Shown here: positions 1 to 10,589 of the stretch, piece by piece
Numbering within the stretch: the stretch's first letter is position 1
How the letters are laid out: each line of letters begins with the position of its first letter
Source of the DNA: UBA6054 sp963975575
GTDB lineage: Bacteria > Planctomycetota > Phycisphaerae > Phycisphaerales > UBA1924
Length of the DNA: 64,000 nucleotides
Reading direction: 5' to 3'
NCBI GenBank assembly: GCA_963975575.1
Contig: CAXBHL010000001.1
Coordinates: 930,001-994,000 of the forward strand
Translations under genes and position numbers: made by a program
Notes under the pieces: model-generated
The model's input: only the letters and a program-made list of their open reading frames with translations
Told to the model about the DNA's origin: nothing
The model's database searches: none

Positions 1-639
1 CGCCGTGCGGGCCTGGTCATCCGCCACCACCGACTGGCCCACGATCCAACGCACCCCCGGGCGCGTCTGGCGGAAGCCGATCAGCCCCCGCACCTGCACC
101 GCGTGGAAGTGGTGGGGGATGTCGTCGGAGGGCATCAGCACGCAGATCGCCATCAGCGTGCGGCAGTGCGCCCCCAGGGTGTAGCTGTTGCCCAGGAACG
201 CCTGCTGACGCCACTTGGCGTCCGACGCCTCGTCCGCGTCCGCGCCGCACGACTCGAGCAGCATCTCGAACTCGGCCCGGCTCGACGCGTGCGTCTCGGC
301 CAGCGTCTCGAACATCAGCCCCGCCTGGCGGGCCGACTCGACCAGGTCCGCTGGCACGCCCGCGTCGGCCGCGGCCTTGAACCACACCTGCAGGCTCTTG
401 GACGCGGGCATGTGCCGGGCCGCCGCGAACGGGTCATCGGCGTAGGCGACCTTGGCCACCTGCCACGCCAGCTTGCGGTGGATCCCGAAGGCGTCCGCCA
501 CCGAGGTGACCGCCTTGGACCCCGGGCATTTCAGCTCGATGATCCGCGAGAACGAGTCCCGCACGCGGGACACCGCGTCGACCGTGTCCTTCTGGAACCC
601 GGCGGGGCGGCGGTCGGTCTCGGCGGCGGAGGGCGTCAC
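1..639 (-). CDS. Unknown protein with an HTH-like segment, cut by window edge
   Basis: I do not recognise this protein. 213 codons are visible from a GTG at 639 and the stop lies beyond the left edge. No in-frame ATG sits near the start, so ATG-only searches miss it, but the frame has normal protein composition and no stops. Residues about 43-66 (SVADAFGIHRKLAWQVAK) read like a helix-turn-helix, which would suggest DNA binding; this is inference only. The rest is helical, with short Cys- and His-containing stretches (SCGADADEA, DIPHHFHAV) and no signal peptide or membrane segment. A small palindrome (GTTTC-T-GAAAC, 679-689) lies about 40 bases upstream of the start and could be an operator. 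No downstream neighbour is visible. Confidence 0.6.
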   Translation of the reverse strand, partial: MTPSAAETDRRPAGFQKDTVDAVSRVRDSFSRIIELKCPGSKAVTSVADAFGIHRKLAWQVAKVAYADDPFAAARHMPASKSLQVWFKAAADAGVPADLVESARQAGLMFETLAETHASSRAEFEMLLESCGADADEASDAKWRQQAFLGNSYTLGAHCRTLMAICVLMPSDDIPHHFHAVQVRGLIGFRQTRPGVRWIVGQSVVADDQARTA

Positions 640-765
640 GCCGGCGAGCGTACCACAACGCCGCCCGTTCCAAACACCGTTTCTGAAACAAAGCCGGAAA
701 TTGTGCAAATCATGCGAAGAGGCTCCTCGAATGGGGCAAACGACGAACTTCTCGGTCCCTCCGCC

Positions 766-1050
766 TCAGCCCATCCCCATCAGCACATCGTCGATCTCCG
801 GCACCCACCGCCGGGCCCGGGCCGCGTCGAACCGAGCGGGCAGGGCGTCGACGCGGGCCGCGAGGATGGACAGGATCCGCTCGGCCAGCCTGGACGGGGG
901 CGTGCCGCCGCCGGTCCAGTGGTCGTGATCGACCCAGGACAGGGTCATCTCGTGCTCGGTCGGTTCGGTGCCGGGTCGTTCGAGGCTCAGGCGGAACGAC
1001 CAGCCGTTGGGGGTCTCTCGTTCCTCCAGCACCCGGGCCGCCGCGTTCAC
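766..1050 (-). CDS. Small unknown protein translationally coupled to the gene before it
   Basis: Encodes about 94 residues from a GTG at 1050 that overlaps the upstream gene's TGA in a GTGA arrangement, the main reason for choosing this start. The product is soluble, charged and rich in Trp and Arg (SWVDHDHWTGGG near the middle, then a helical C-terminus ending VPEIDDVLMGMG). I recognise no family. It is the last gene of a possible minus-strand unit running from uvrB through the small membrane protein. The coupling implies the two small proteins are made together and may interact. Confidence 0.6.
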   Translation of the reverse strand: MNAAARVLEERETPNGWSFRLSLERPGTEPTEHEMTLSWVDHDHWTGGGTPPSRLAERILSILAARVDALPARFDAARARRWVPEIDDVLMGMG

Positions 1051-1274
1051 GGCGTGGCTTCCGACCCCGCGTCGGACCGCTCCGAGGGGGTTTCCACCGG
1101 CGCGTCGGCGACCTCGGCCGCACGCTGGGCCTGGGCCGCCTGGTGCTTGCGGTACTGCACCCATCCGAGGAAGATCAGCCCGATCGACACGCCGAGCAGA
1201 TAGACCCCCAACTTCTGAAAGAAGCGGTTGCCCTCGGTGGGGGCGCCTGCGGGTTTCCAGTCGGGGTCGGGCAT
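1047..1274 (-). CDS. Small single-pass membrane protein of unknown function
   Basis: Encodes 75 residues. A polar N-terminus (MPDPDWKPAG) is followed by one clear hydrophobic segment around residues 19-41 (LGVYLLGVSIGLIFLGWVQY) and a charged, Glu/Ala-rich C-terminal tail. The ATG at 1274 is preferred over upstream in-frame codons because the extension would be a run of Arg/Lys with no ribosome binding site. It lies 48 bases downstream of uvrB on the same strand and its stop overlaps the next gene's GTG. Function unknown; the topology suggests a membrane anchor whose tail faces the cytoplasm, although orientation cannot be proved. Confidence 0.6.
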   Translation of the reverse strand: MPDPDWKPAGAPTEGNRFFQKLGVYLLGVSIGLIFLGWVQYRKHQAAQAQRAAEVADAPVETPSERSDAGSEATP

Positions 1275-1322
1275 GCGGGATCTTAGGAGACCGGGTCGCT
1301 TTCGCAAACGGGCCGCGAAAGG

Positions 1323-3545
<2,223 letters not shown>

Positions 3546-3602
3546 AGACGATGGTACGCACCCCGAACAGAGTCCGATTCTGATCAGAGCCACGGAATCC
3601 GC

Positions 3603-3637
3603 TTGCCGTGATCAATATGTGACTGTATAGTCACATA
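3603..3637 (+). promoter_or_regulatory. Sigma-70-type promoter with an embedded perfect palindromic operator
   Basis: A -35-like TTGCCG (3603-3608) and a -10-like TATAGT (3626-3631) are separated by exactly 17 bases. The -10 lies inside a perfect inverted repeat: TATGTGACT (3616-3624), a 4-base spacer GTAT, and AGTCACATA (3629-3637). It sits about 50 bases upstream of the ArsR-family gene at 3685. ArsR proteins bind such palindromes as dimers, so the simplest reading is autorepression by blocking the -10. The divergent uvrB start is close enough to be affected too, which is speculative. Confidence 0.8.
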
Positions 3638-3684
3638 AAGCCGGTCGGAACCGGCGTGGCCGCAGGACGCGGCCGGAGCACCGC

Positions 3685-4470
3685 ATGGACGACGCCGCCG
3701 ACGCAGTCTGGAAGGCCCTGGCCGACCCGACCCGCCGGGCCCTGCTCGACGAACTCCGCGACGGCCCCCGCACCACGGGGCGCCTGGCCGAGCTCGTCCC
3801 GGGCATGACGCGGTTCGGGGTCATGAAGCACCTCGTGGTGCTCGAGGACGCCGGTCTGATCACGGTGGAGCGCAAGGGACGGGAACGCTGGAACCACCTC
3901 AACGCCGTGCCGCTGCGCCGGATCTACGAGCGGTGGGTTTCCAGGTACGAGGACCGGTGGGCCGGCTCGCTCGAGCGGCTCAAACAACAGAGCGAAAGGA
4001 AGGCACGCATGGGAGTCAAACTGCACGACAAGCCGGCCCGCATCGCGCACGTGGTGTGCGAGATCGAGATCGCCGCGCCGAAGGAGACCGTCTACCGAGC
4101 CTGGTTCGACGACGTGAACAACTGGTTCTACGAGAACGACGAGGCTCGCAACACCCGGCCCACCCGTTGCGAGGAGAAGATCGGGGGCAAGTTCTACCTC
4201 GAGTACCCGGGCGGCGGGTTCAACGTCATCGGCGAGCTGACGATGATCAAGAAGAACGAGAAGATCCGCATGCGCGGCGACTGCACCATGCCCGAAGCGA
4301 TGATCGCCAACATGACCGTCTCGTTCGTCGCCGAGGGCTCGGGGACGCGTGTCCGCGTCGAGCACAAGATGTTCGGCGAGTTCGAGGACGACACACCCGC
4401 GGGCTTCGAGGAGGGCTGGATGGACGGGCTCGTCAAGCTCAAGAAGCTGCTCGAGTCGCGGGGCCGGTGA
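3685..4470 (+). CDS. ArsR-family repressor fused to an SRPBCC (AHSA1-like) ligand domain
   Basis: Encodes 261 residues. The N-terminal winged helix (residues about 1-90: WKALADPTRRALLDELRDG, then TRFGVMKHLVVLEDAGLI) is a typical ArsR DNA-binding domain without the cysteine metal sites of classic ArsR/SmtB. A linker at about 95-115 leads to an SRPBCC/AHSA1-like hydrophobic-pocket domain (EIEIAAPKETVYRAWFDD; GGKFYLEYPGGGFNVIGEL; MDGLVKLKKLLES). In such families the pocket is expected to bind a small hydrophobic molecule, so this may be a one-component sensor. GGAG lies 6-7 bases before the ATG. An internal ATG preceded by AAAGGAAGG near codon 109 suggests the two domains were once separate, adjacent genes. 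It overlaps the convergent gene by 32 bases. Confidence 0.88.
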   Translation: MDDAADAVWKALADPTRRALLDELRDGPRTTGRLAELVPGMTRFGVMKHLVVLEDAGLITVERKGRERWNHLNAVPLRRIYERWVSRYEDRWAGSLERLKQQSERKARMGVKLHDKPARIAHVVCEIEIAAPKETVYRAWFDDVNNWFYENDEARNTRPTRCEEKIGGKFYLEYPGGGFNVIGELTMIKKNEKIRMRGDCTMPEAMIANMTVSFVAEGSGTRVRVEHKMFGEFEDDTPAGFEEGWMDGLVKLKKLLESRGR

Positions 4471-5512
4471 GCCAAGCCGCCCCGCACCGCGTGCACACCG
4501 CCCGGCCCCGGTCGTCCGCCGGGGCATCGTCCAGGCGTTCCAGGCACGATCCGCACCGCCCGTGCCGGACGGCCACCCGCGCCGTTCGGTGCGGCCCCCC
4601 GAACGCGGAGGACAGGGGCACCATCAGCACCCCGACCAGCACGGGCAGCGCGAGAATCAGGAAGAACCAGACGCCCGCCATCGGATCTTCGGTCCAGATC
4701 CGCCAGGCGAAGTAGAGCATCCCGGCGGGCATCCAGGACAGCAGCAGCATCAGCCCGACCCGCCACCAGCGACCGACCCGGCGCATCGACCGGACGAGTT
4801 CCTGGCGCTCGTCGGCGGGGATCTCCCCGATCAGGTCCCGGCGCACCCGCAGCAGGCGCGAGTCCGGGCAGGGCACATAGCGGCCCCGGTCGTCCGGCGC
4901 GAACAGGGCCGAGGCCGCCCGCACGCCCGGCGCCAGCCACGCGAGCACGCTGGCGCGCAGCACGGGCATCGCCGGACGCGACCAGAACGGGGCGACGATC
5001 CGGTCGGCGTTCCAGGCCGCGCCGCACTCCGGGCAGGTGACCGCGCCGTCGGCGTCCGCGGGCGTGCCCTCCAGCGAGAACGCGCACGAGCCGCACACGC
5101 CCTCGGCCACGGCGGTCCGCGCGGTCTGCCCGAGCGCACCGCGGACCACATAGATCTGGTATCCCTTCGACGCGACGACCACCAGCGCGATGAACACCGT
5201 CAGGCCGATCAGCGATCCGGCCACGCCCATGCGCCCGATCATCAGCCCGCCGATGATCCCGTACGCCACGAACACCCCGACGACCAGCAGCAGCGTCAGG
5301 ATCACGCGGTCGGGCGTGTAGCGCCGGCCCTCGCTCTTCATCGCCGCCCGAAGCCGGTTGGCCAGCAGCGCCAGGCGCGGGTTCTCCGACCGGGCCGCTC
5401 GCTTGAGGTCCGCCGGACGCAGCCGCCGGATGCGCTGCCCTCGGTCGTCGATGAGCGGCCGGAAGGTCGACGCGAGGCCGACCCGTGCTTCCGAGCGTCG
5501 GTCACTGCTCAT
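4439..5512 (-). CDS. Membrane protein with two zinc ribbons
   Basis: Encodes 357 residues. A helical N-terminus is followed by two membrane segments around residues 69-115 and a first zinc ribbon (CGSC at 140-143, CPECG at 160-164). A middle soluble part leads to a second pair of membrane segments near 265-310 and a second CGSC...CTRCG ribbon at the C-terminus. The ribbons probably bind structural zinc; the function is otherwise unknown. The ATG at 5512 overlaps the upstream gene's TGA as ATGA, which fixes the start and implies coupled translation. It is the last gene of the minus-strand run holding an ABC transporter and a DUF3465 protein. Its 3' end overlaps the convergent regulator by 32 bases. 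Confidence 0.8.
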   Translation of the reverse strand: MSSDRRSEARVGLASTFRPLIDDRGQRIRRLRPADLKRAARSENPRLALLANRLRAAMKSEGRRYTPDRVILTLLLVVGVFVAYGIIGGLMIGRMGVAGSLIGLTVFIALVVVASKGYQIYVVRGALGQTARTAVAEGVCGSCAFSLEGTPADADGAVTCPECGAAWNADRIVAPFWSRPAMPVLRASVLAWLAPGVRAASALFAPDDRGRYVPCPDSRLLRVRRDLIGEIPADERQELVRSMRRVGRWWRVGLMLLLSWMPAGMLYFAWRIWTEDPMAGVWFFLILALPVLVGVLMVPLSSAFGGPHRTARVAVRHGRCGSCLERLDDAPADDRGRAVCTRCGAAWLTGPATRAAS

Positions 5513-5826
5513 TGGTACCGCACCCCCCGGTGCTCGATCCATCCCCCGGCCCGCTGGTTGCGCGGGTCGTGGTGCGTCCAGTGGATGGCTCCGCCCTTCT
5601 CGTTCCACTCGTACTCGCCGCGCAGCGTCAGCCGATCGCCGATTTCGATCGGAACCCGCTGGGCCAGATCGATGTTGTGCAGCACCAGCACCGTCCGCCC
5701 GGACCGCACCCGCACGAGGAAGCGCTGGTGGCGGGAGCCGAAGGTGTCGTCAGAGAGGATCCGGTCCACGGTGCCGCTGACGGTCACCATCACGTCGGAA
5801 ACTCGGTCTTCGAACAGCTGGTCCAA
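5509..5826 (-). CDS. DUF3465 family protein
   Basis: Encodes 105 residues matching the DUF3465 pattern along most of its length: GTVDRILSDDTFGSRHQRF, then LVLHNIDLAQRVPI, GEYEWNEKGG and the diagnostic HWTHHDP near residue 83. Family members are small OB-fold-like proteins of unknown role, often predicted outside the cytoplasm; no signal peptide is visible here. The start is a TTG at 5826 with GGGAGG about 7 bases upstream, better supported than the internal ATG at 5790. The stop overlaps the next gene's ATG. It lies 33 bases after the ABC permease gene, so it probably belongs to the same transcript. Confidence 0.85.
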   Translation of the reverse strand: MDQLFEDRVSDVMVTVSGTVDRILSDDTFGSRHQRFLVRVRSGRTVLVLHNIDLAQRVPIEIGDRLTLRGEYEWNEKGGAIHWTHHDPRNQRAGGWIEHRGVRYQ

Positions 5827-5859
5827 CGGGCGGCCTCCCGTGGCAGTGTACCGGGCCGC

Positions 5860-8601
5860 TCAGCCCCGCGCGGCCAGCAACGCCCGCGGCGAGGCCCGCC
5901 CGATCCGCCACGCGGTGGGGGCCGCGGCCAGCAGGGCCATCACAATGGCCACCAGCCACCCGAACGCGATCGCCCCGATCGGCGGGCGGATCGCGAGCTC
6001 TATTCCGATCAGCTTGCGGTTGCTCACCTGCCCGCCCCAGGCCGCCTGCAGGCCCAGCAGCGTGCCCAGCACGCAGGCGGCCAGCGCGATCAGGATCGCC
6101 TGGCCGCAGACCAGCATGACCAACTGCCGGCGCGAACCGCCCACCGAGCGGATCACGCCCAGCTCGAACCTCCGGGACTGCACCTCGGCAATGATCAGGT
6201 TGGCCACGCCGAAACAAGCCACCAGCATCGCCCCGATCGCCACCGTGCTGAAGACCGCCAGCGTGCTCTTGAACACCGCCTCGAGTTGCTCGCGGATCTC
6301 CCGGCCCGAACCGACGTTCAGCACGCCCATGCCGAACGTCGCGTCACGGATCTGGGCGACCGCCGCGGTCTCGTCGGCGTCCGGGTCCAGCTCGATGCCG
6401 ATGATGTACGGCCGAGTGATACCGAACTTCTCGGCCACGTCGGTGCGTGAGCCGACCACCGAGTGGATCGTCTGCTGCACGAAACTCCCGCCGAAGTCGA
6501 AGTACTGACTGATGAACTCGAGCCCGGCCGAGGTGACCACGCCGGCGATCTCGAAGCGGTGCTCGACACCGTTGTCGCGGCAGACGAACTCATCGCCAAC
6601 GCCCAGCCCCCGGGCCGTGGTGAACTCGCGCGCGACCAGCACGGCCCCGCCCTCGTCCATGCGCCGGGTGGCGGTCTCCGGATCGCCCTCGACGAACTCG
6701 ACTTCGAACATCTCGGAGATGATCGAGTAATCGAGGCCGAAGAAGTTGGTCTTGTACTGCTGGAGCCCCTCGACGCCGAATCCGTCGATGTCCACCTGGG
6801 CGATGGTGATGGCGGTGGTGCGGGTCACGAACGGCAGCGCGGCGATCGCGGGCTGGGCCTCCTCGCCCAGCGGCAGGCCGTACGCGAAGGCGTCCGGGAA
6901 GCGGATCTTGCCCAGCCAGTCCCGCAGCGCCGACCCGCCGTTGGTCCAGATGCCGACCATCAGGGCGAGCCCGGTCATCAGCGCGCCCGCCGTGAAACCG
7001 TGGCGATAGGGGGTCGAACGGACCGTTCGGGTCAGCAGGGCCGGCGGGAGCCCGAGCAGGCGCGACACGATCGGGCCGGCCCCTCGGGCCACCACGACCA
7101 CCACCGGCACCGAGAGCAGGAAGTACCCGATGAACATCGCAGGGATGCCGATCGTCGCGTACGTCCAGAAGAACACCTGCGAGTCCGCGATGCCCACGCA
7201 GATCAACACCATCACGGCGATCAGCGCCAGGGCGATCCCCAGCACACGCCCGATGCCCTTGGTGCTCGGGGGATTCGCCCGGGCGCTCAGCGCCCCCAGC
7301 GGCGAGAGCGTCGCCGCACGCCACGCCGGCCACAGCGCGCCGAGCAGCCCGGCCGCCAGGGATCCGAGCACCACGAACGACAGCATCACCGGCGGCACGA
7401 CCATCCCGTCGGGCATCTGCCGCTCGAACACCCGCGACAGCGCGTACGTCATGGCGATCCCGATCGGCACGCCGATCACCGCCCCGCCCGTGCCGACCAT
7501 CACGCCCGCGAGCAACTGGGCCACGCCGAGCTGGCCCCGCTCCGCCCCGATGCACCGCAGCACCGCCAGCGTCCGCTGCTGCTCGGCCACCCCGGTGGTC
7601 AGTCCGGTCATGATGATGAAACCGGCGCACAGCAGCGCGATCGCCCCGACCAGCACCAGGCCGAGCTGCGACGCGGCGAGGTTCTTCTCCACGCCCGAGG
7701 TGATCCGTTCCGTTGTCTGGACCAGCACGCCGGAGCCCAGCCCGTCCGCATGCTCGGCCGCGAACGCTTCCGGATCGATCCCGTCGCGCAGTTGGACCTC
7801 GATCTGCGAGAGCCTCCCGGCCCGGCCGGCGATCCGCTCCAGCGTCGGCAGCGAGACGATCCCGATCGGTTTGCCTCCCAGCGGCGAAGCCTCGGAGATG
7901 CCCACCACGGTTAGGGTCGCACGGGTCCCGAAGAGACGCAGCACCGTCAACTCGTCGCCGACGCGAACGCCCACACCCTCGTTGAGGGCGGCCGCCGTCT
8001 CCGCGTCGGTCGCCCGTTGGCCCTCGACGGGCGCCGGCAGGTCCATGTACCCGATGGGGTCCGCGAACACGTCGACCGGCTCGCCCGCGCGGGTCCGTTC
8101 CGCGTCCGCCCGGCTCAGACGCCGAGCCAGCGAGGCATCGATCAGAAGCTCGTTCTCGGCCGCCGGCAGACGCCCCGCGACCAGCCGGGGCGGGCGGGCG
8201 GCAAACTCCGCGTCCAGATCCACGCCCGAGACGAACGCGCTGACCCGGTAGGCGATCGGCCGCGCCGACCATCCGTCGGCGGACTCGATGAGCGTCGGCA
8301 ACTGCAGCCCCAGCGAGAGCGTGGTCTCGAGCCGGGCGTCGGCCCGCTGCACCCCCGCCCAGTTTCTTACGGTATCGAGGACCGCCGCGGGCATGGTCTC
8401 CCCGCCGGCGGGCTGGATCCTCACCTGGGCGGTGCCCATCGATTCGTCGAGCTGGTTCTGAACCGCGGCGTTGAGCGAGGCCATGGCGCACGCGATCGCC
8501 GAGACCAGCGCGGTGGACATCGCCACCGCCGCGATGAGCAGCGCGACTCTACTCGGCCTCGCCGAGCAGACGCTGCGCGCGAGTCGCCACGCCGCCCGCA
8601 T
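5860..8601 (-). CDS. FtsX-like ABC transporter permease, two FtsX domains
   Basis: Encodes 913 residues with roughly ten membrane segments: one at about 18-42, a cluster from about 300 to 520 and another at the C-terminus. Two FtsX-type cores are visible, and each is preceded by a large extracytoplasmic domain. This is the duplicated layout of MacB/LolCDE-type permeases, which use force from a cytoplasmic ATPase to act on lipoproteins or other envelope substrates rather than importing solutes. The C-terminal core contains RRFELGVIRSVGGSRRQ, the usual coupling-helix region. The ATG at 8601 has a purine-rich ribosome site (GGAAGGGGG) and lies 53 bases inside the ATPase gene, giving tight coupling. 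Substrate unknown. Confidence 0.92.
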   Translation of the reverse strand: MRAAWRLARSVCSARPSRVALLIAAVAMSTALVSAIACAMASLNAAVQNQLDESMGTAQVRIQPAGGETMPAAVLDTVRNWAGVQRADARLETTLSLGLQLPTLIESADGWSARPIAYRVSAFVSGVDLDAEFAARPPRLVAGRLPAAENELLIDASLARRLSRADAERTRAGEPVDVFADPIGYMDLPAPVEGQRATDAETAAALNEGVGVRVGDELTVLRLFGTRATLTVVGISEASPLGGKPIGIVSLPTLERIAGRAGRLSQIEVQLRDGIDPEAFAAEHADGLGSGVLVQTTERITSGVEKNLAASQLGLVLVGAIALLCAGFIIMTGLTTGVAEQQRTLAVLRCIGAERGQLGVAQLLAGVMVGTGGAVIGVPIGIAMTYALSRVFERQMPDGMVVPPVMLSFVVLGSLAAGLLGALWPAWRAATLSPLGALSARANPPSTKGIGRVLGIALALIAVMVLICVGIADSQVFFWTYATIGIPAMFIGYFLLSVPVVVVVARGAGPIVSRLLGLPPALLTRTVRSTPYRHGFTAGALMTGLALMVGIWTNGGSALRDWLGKIRFPDAFAYGLPLGEEAQPAIAALPFVTRTTAITIAQVDIDGFGVEGLQQYKTNFFGLDYSIISEMFEVEFVEGDPETATRRMDEGGAVLVAREFTTARGLGVGDEFVCRDNGVEHRFEIAGVVTSAGLEFISQYFDFGGSFVQQTIHSVVGSRTDVAEKFGITRPYIIGIELDPDADETAAVAQIRDATFGMGVLNVGSGREIREQLEAVFKSTLAVFSTVAIGAMLVACFGVANLIIAEVQSRRFELGVIRSVGGSRRQLVMLVCGQAILIALAACVLGTLLGLQAAWGGQVSNRKLIGIELAIRPPIGAIAFGWLVAIVMALLAAAPTAWRIGRASPRALLAARG

Positions 8602-9295
8602 CGAGGCCCCCTTCCGCTTCCGCGTCGATGACACCGCGCACGACGCCGTCACCGACGACGAAGATCTTCCGGCAGTAGCTCGCCGCCTCGGGCTCGTGCG
8701 TGACCATCACCACCGTGATGCCCTCTTCCCCGGCCAGGTCGCGCAGCAACGCCCACACCATCGCGGCCGAGCGTGAGTCCAGATTGCCCGTCGGCTCGTC
8801 CGCCAGCAGCACCGGCGGCTGATACAGCAGCGCACGGGCGATCGCCACACGCTGCTGCTCGCCGCCGGAGAGCGCCTCGGGCCGATGCGTCGCACGATCG
8901 GCGAGTCCCAGCCGGTCGAGCAACTCCAGCGAACGGTTCTTCAGGTGGACCGGATCATCCCCGCCGAGAAGCCCGGGCAGCTGCACGTTCTCCGCGGCGG
9001 TCATCGTCGGCACCAGGTTGAACGCCTGGAACACGATCCCGATGCCGCGACGACGGTACTTCGTGGCCGCCTTCTCCCCCATGGTGTCGATCCGCTGCCC
9101 GGCCACCTCGATCGTGCCCGAATCGGGCCGATCCAGGGCCCCGAGCAGGTGCAGCAGCGTGGACTTGCCCGAGCCGGACCGGCCCATGATCGCGTCGAAC
9201 CCCCCGCCCGGGATCTCCACCGAGAGCCCGCGCAGGGCCTCAACCGAGCGTCCGCCCGATCGGTAGTTCTTGCGGACATCGACGCATCGGATCAT
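8549..9295 (-). CDS. ABC transporter ATP-binding protein (MacB/LolD-like)
   Basis: Encodes 248 residues with every ABC motif: Walker A GRSGSGKST at 38-46, a Q-loop in FQAFNLVPTMTAAENV, signature LSGGEQQR, Walker B VLLADEPTGN and H-loop VMVTHEPEA. The closeness to LolD/MacB ATPases and the overlapping FtsX permease gene show they form one complex at the cytoplasmic membrane. The C-terminal 35 residues beyond the usual end (ending LLGEAE) overlap the permease start. gcvH ends 43 bases upstream on the same strand and may be co-transcribed. Confidence 0.95.
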   Translation of the reverse strand: MIRCVDVRKNYRSGGRSVEALRGLSVEIPGGGFDAIMGRSGSGKSTLLHLLGALDRPDSGTIEVAGQRIDTMGEKAATKYRRRGIGIVFQAFNLVPTMTAAENVQLPGLLGGDDPVHLKNRSLELLDRLGLADRATHRPEALSGGEQQRVAIARALLYQPPVLLADEPTGNLDSRSAAMVWALLRDLAGEEGITVVMVTHEPEAASYCRKIFVVGDGVVRGVIDAEAEGGLDAGGVATRAQRLLGEAE

Positions 9296-9338
9296 CGCGG
9301 TTGTGTTCGCCGTTGGTGGCCCCGGGTTTCAGGCCGGA

Positions 9339-9716
9339 TCAGGAGATCGACTTGTCGTAGGCGGCAGCGTCCATCAGCTTTCCCAGCCCCGACGCGTCGC
9401 TGACCTTGATCTTCACCAGCCAGCCCTTGCCGTAGGGGTCCGAGTTGATCAGCTCGGGGCTGTCCGAAAGAGCCCCGTTCACCTCGACGATCTCGCCCGC
9501 CACGCCCGAATAGATGTCCGAGGTGGTCTTGACGCTCTCGACCTCGCCGACCGTGTCGCCCGCGTCCACCGTGGTCCCCGCCGGCTTCATCTCGACGAAG
9601 GTCACGTCGGTCAGCTGGTCCACGGCGTGCTCGGTGATCCCGATGGTCACGACGTCGCCGTCGACCAGGTGCCACTCGTGGGATTCGGCGTACTTGCGAT
9701 CGCTGGGGTTGGACAT
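9339..9716 (-). CDS. gcvH: Glycine cleavage system H protein
   Basis: Encodes 125 residues, the standard length. H protein carries the lipoyl arm that shuttles the aminomethyl group between P, T and L proteins of the glycine cleavage complex. The lipoylation site is Lys63 in ESVKTTSDIYSG, and the flanking beta-sheet signatures (ESHEWHLVDGDVVTIGIT; PYGKGWLVKIKV) are intact. ATG start at 9716. No gcvT or gcvP is in this window, and the 108 bases upstream show no glycine riboswitch that I can recognise. Confidence 0.96.
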   Translation of the reverse strand: MSNPSDRKYAESHEWHLVDGDVVTIGITEHAVDQLTDVTFVEMKPAGTTVDAGDTVGEVESVKTTSDIYSGVAGEIVEVNGALSDSPELINSDPYGKGWLVKIKVSDASGLGKLMDAAAYDKSIS

Positions 9717-9824
9717 CTGCCTGGGCTCCTTGGTCGCCGGCCCCCTCGTCGTGGCCGGGTTCGTGCTCGTGGACGAGCGGTGTCGTAAGAGGGGTGAAGA
9801 TCGTAGCCGCCGGGCGAGCCCGGA

Positions 9825-10553
9825 TTAGCCCTGCACCCGGGTGTGCATGTCGCCCTGGAACTCTTCCAGGTGCCCGCCCCGCTTCATGATCTCGTCGATC
9901 ACGTCGCTGAACTGGGCCTCCACCGGGGGCGGGGACTTGCCCTCCATCAACTGTGCGTACAGGGCGTCATCGATGCCCACGAACTTGCGCATGGCGTAGT
10001 CGTAGACCGCGTCGTGCTCGTCGCGGGACAGGTCCAGACGCAACTCGTTGATGACCTTGGTCCCCAGGCGGATCCACTCTTCGAACGTCTCCTTGGAGAT
10101 GTTCTGATGGATCCACGTGCCGACGCCGTTCCGGAACGGCGGGCGGGGCAGCTGCGTGCCCATCCTGCCGGTCTTTCGGCATTTGAAATCCCCCTCCGAC
10201 GCCGCCGGGCCCGCGTCGACCACGTCGGGCACCGGGGCGCCCAGCTGGGTCAAGAGGTCCGCCATCGCCTTCTTGGGCATCAGGTCCCCGCGGGTGGTCG
10301 CTTCCTCGTAGCCCCGGGTCAGGATCGCCTTCGCCTGCTCGTCCTTGCCCGCGGCCATGTAGGCGGCCCCGGCCAGCTGGAAGCCCTTGGTCATCGCCGG
10401 GTTCAGTTCCACGCACTTGGCGAACGCAGAAGCCGCCTCGTCGAAACGCCCGGCCTGGCTCAACGCCTGCCCGAGCGAGAAATGGGCCATGTCGGAGGTC
10501 GGGTCCTGCTCGATGAGCTTGCGGAACTGGCTGATGCGGGTTTCGGGGTCCAT
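9825..10553 (-). CDS. TPR protein fused to a YggX-type Fe(II)-trafficking domain
   Basis: Encodes 242 residues. Residues about 5-90 form TPR-like helical pairs (AHFSLGQALSQAGRFDEAAS; GAAYMAAGKDEQAKAILTRG). Residues about 123-194 match the small Fe(2+)-trafficking protein YggX: FKCRKTGRMGTQLPRPPF with the conserved Cys, then NISKETFEEWIRLGTKVINE and LRLDLS. Free-standing YggX is about 90 residues and protects iron-sulfur enzymes from oxidative damage, so this is roughly two and a half times the normal length. A further tail (residues 195-242) is specific to this protein. Start at ATG 10553; the next gene on the plus strand diverges 36 bases away. The fusion suggests the iron-handling domain is docked to a partner through the TPRs. 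Confidence 0.85.
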   Translation of the reverse strand: MDPETRISQFRKLIEQDPTSDMAHFSLGQALSQAGRFDEAASAFAKCVELNPAMTKGFQLAGAAYMAAGKDEQAKAILTRGYEEATTRGDLMPKKAMADLLTQLGAPVPDVVDAGPAASEGDFKCRKTGRMGTQLPRPPFRNGVGTWIHQNISKETFEEWIRLGTKVINELRLDLSRDEHDAVYDYAMRKFVGIDDALYAQLMEGKSPPPVEAQFSDVIDEIMKRGGHLEEFQGDMHTRVQG

Positions 10554-10589
10554 GGGCAACCCTAGCCCGTCCGGCGTAGCCTGTTGCCG

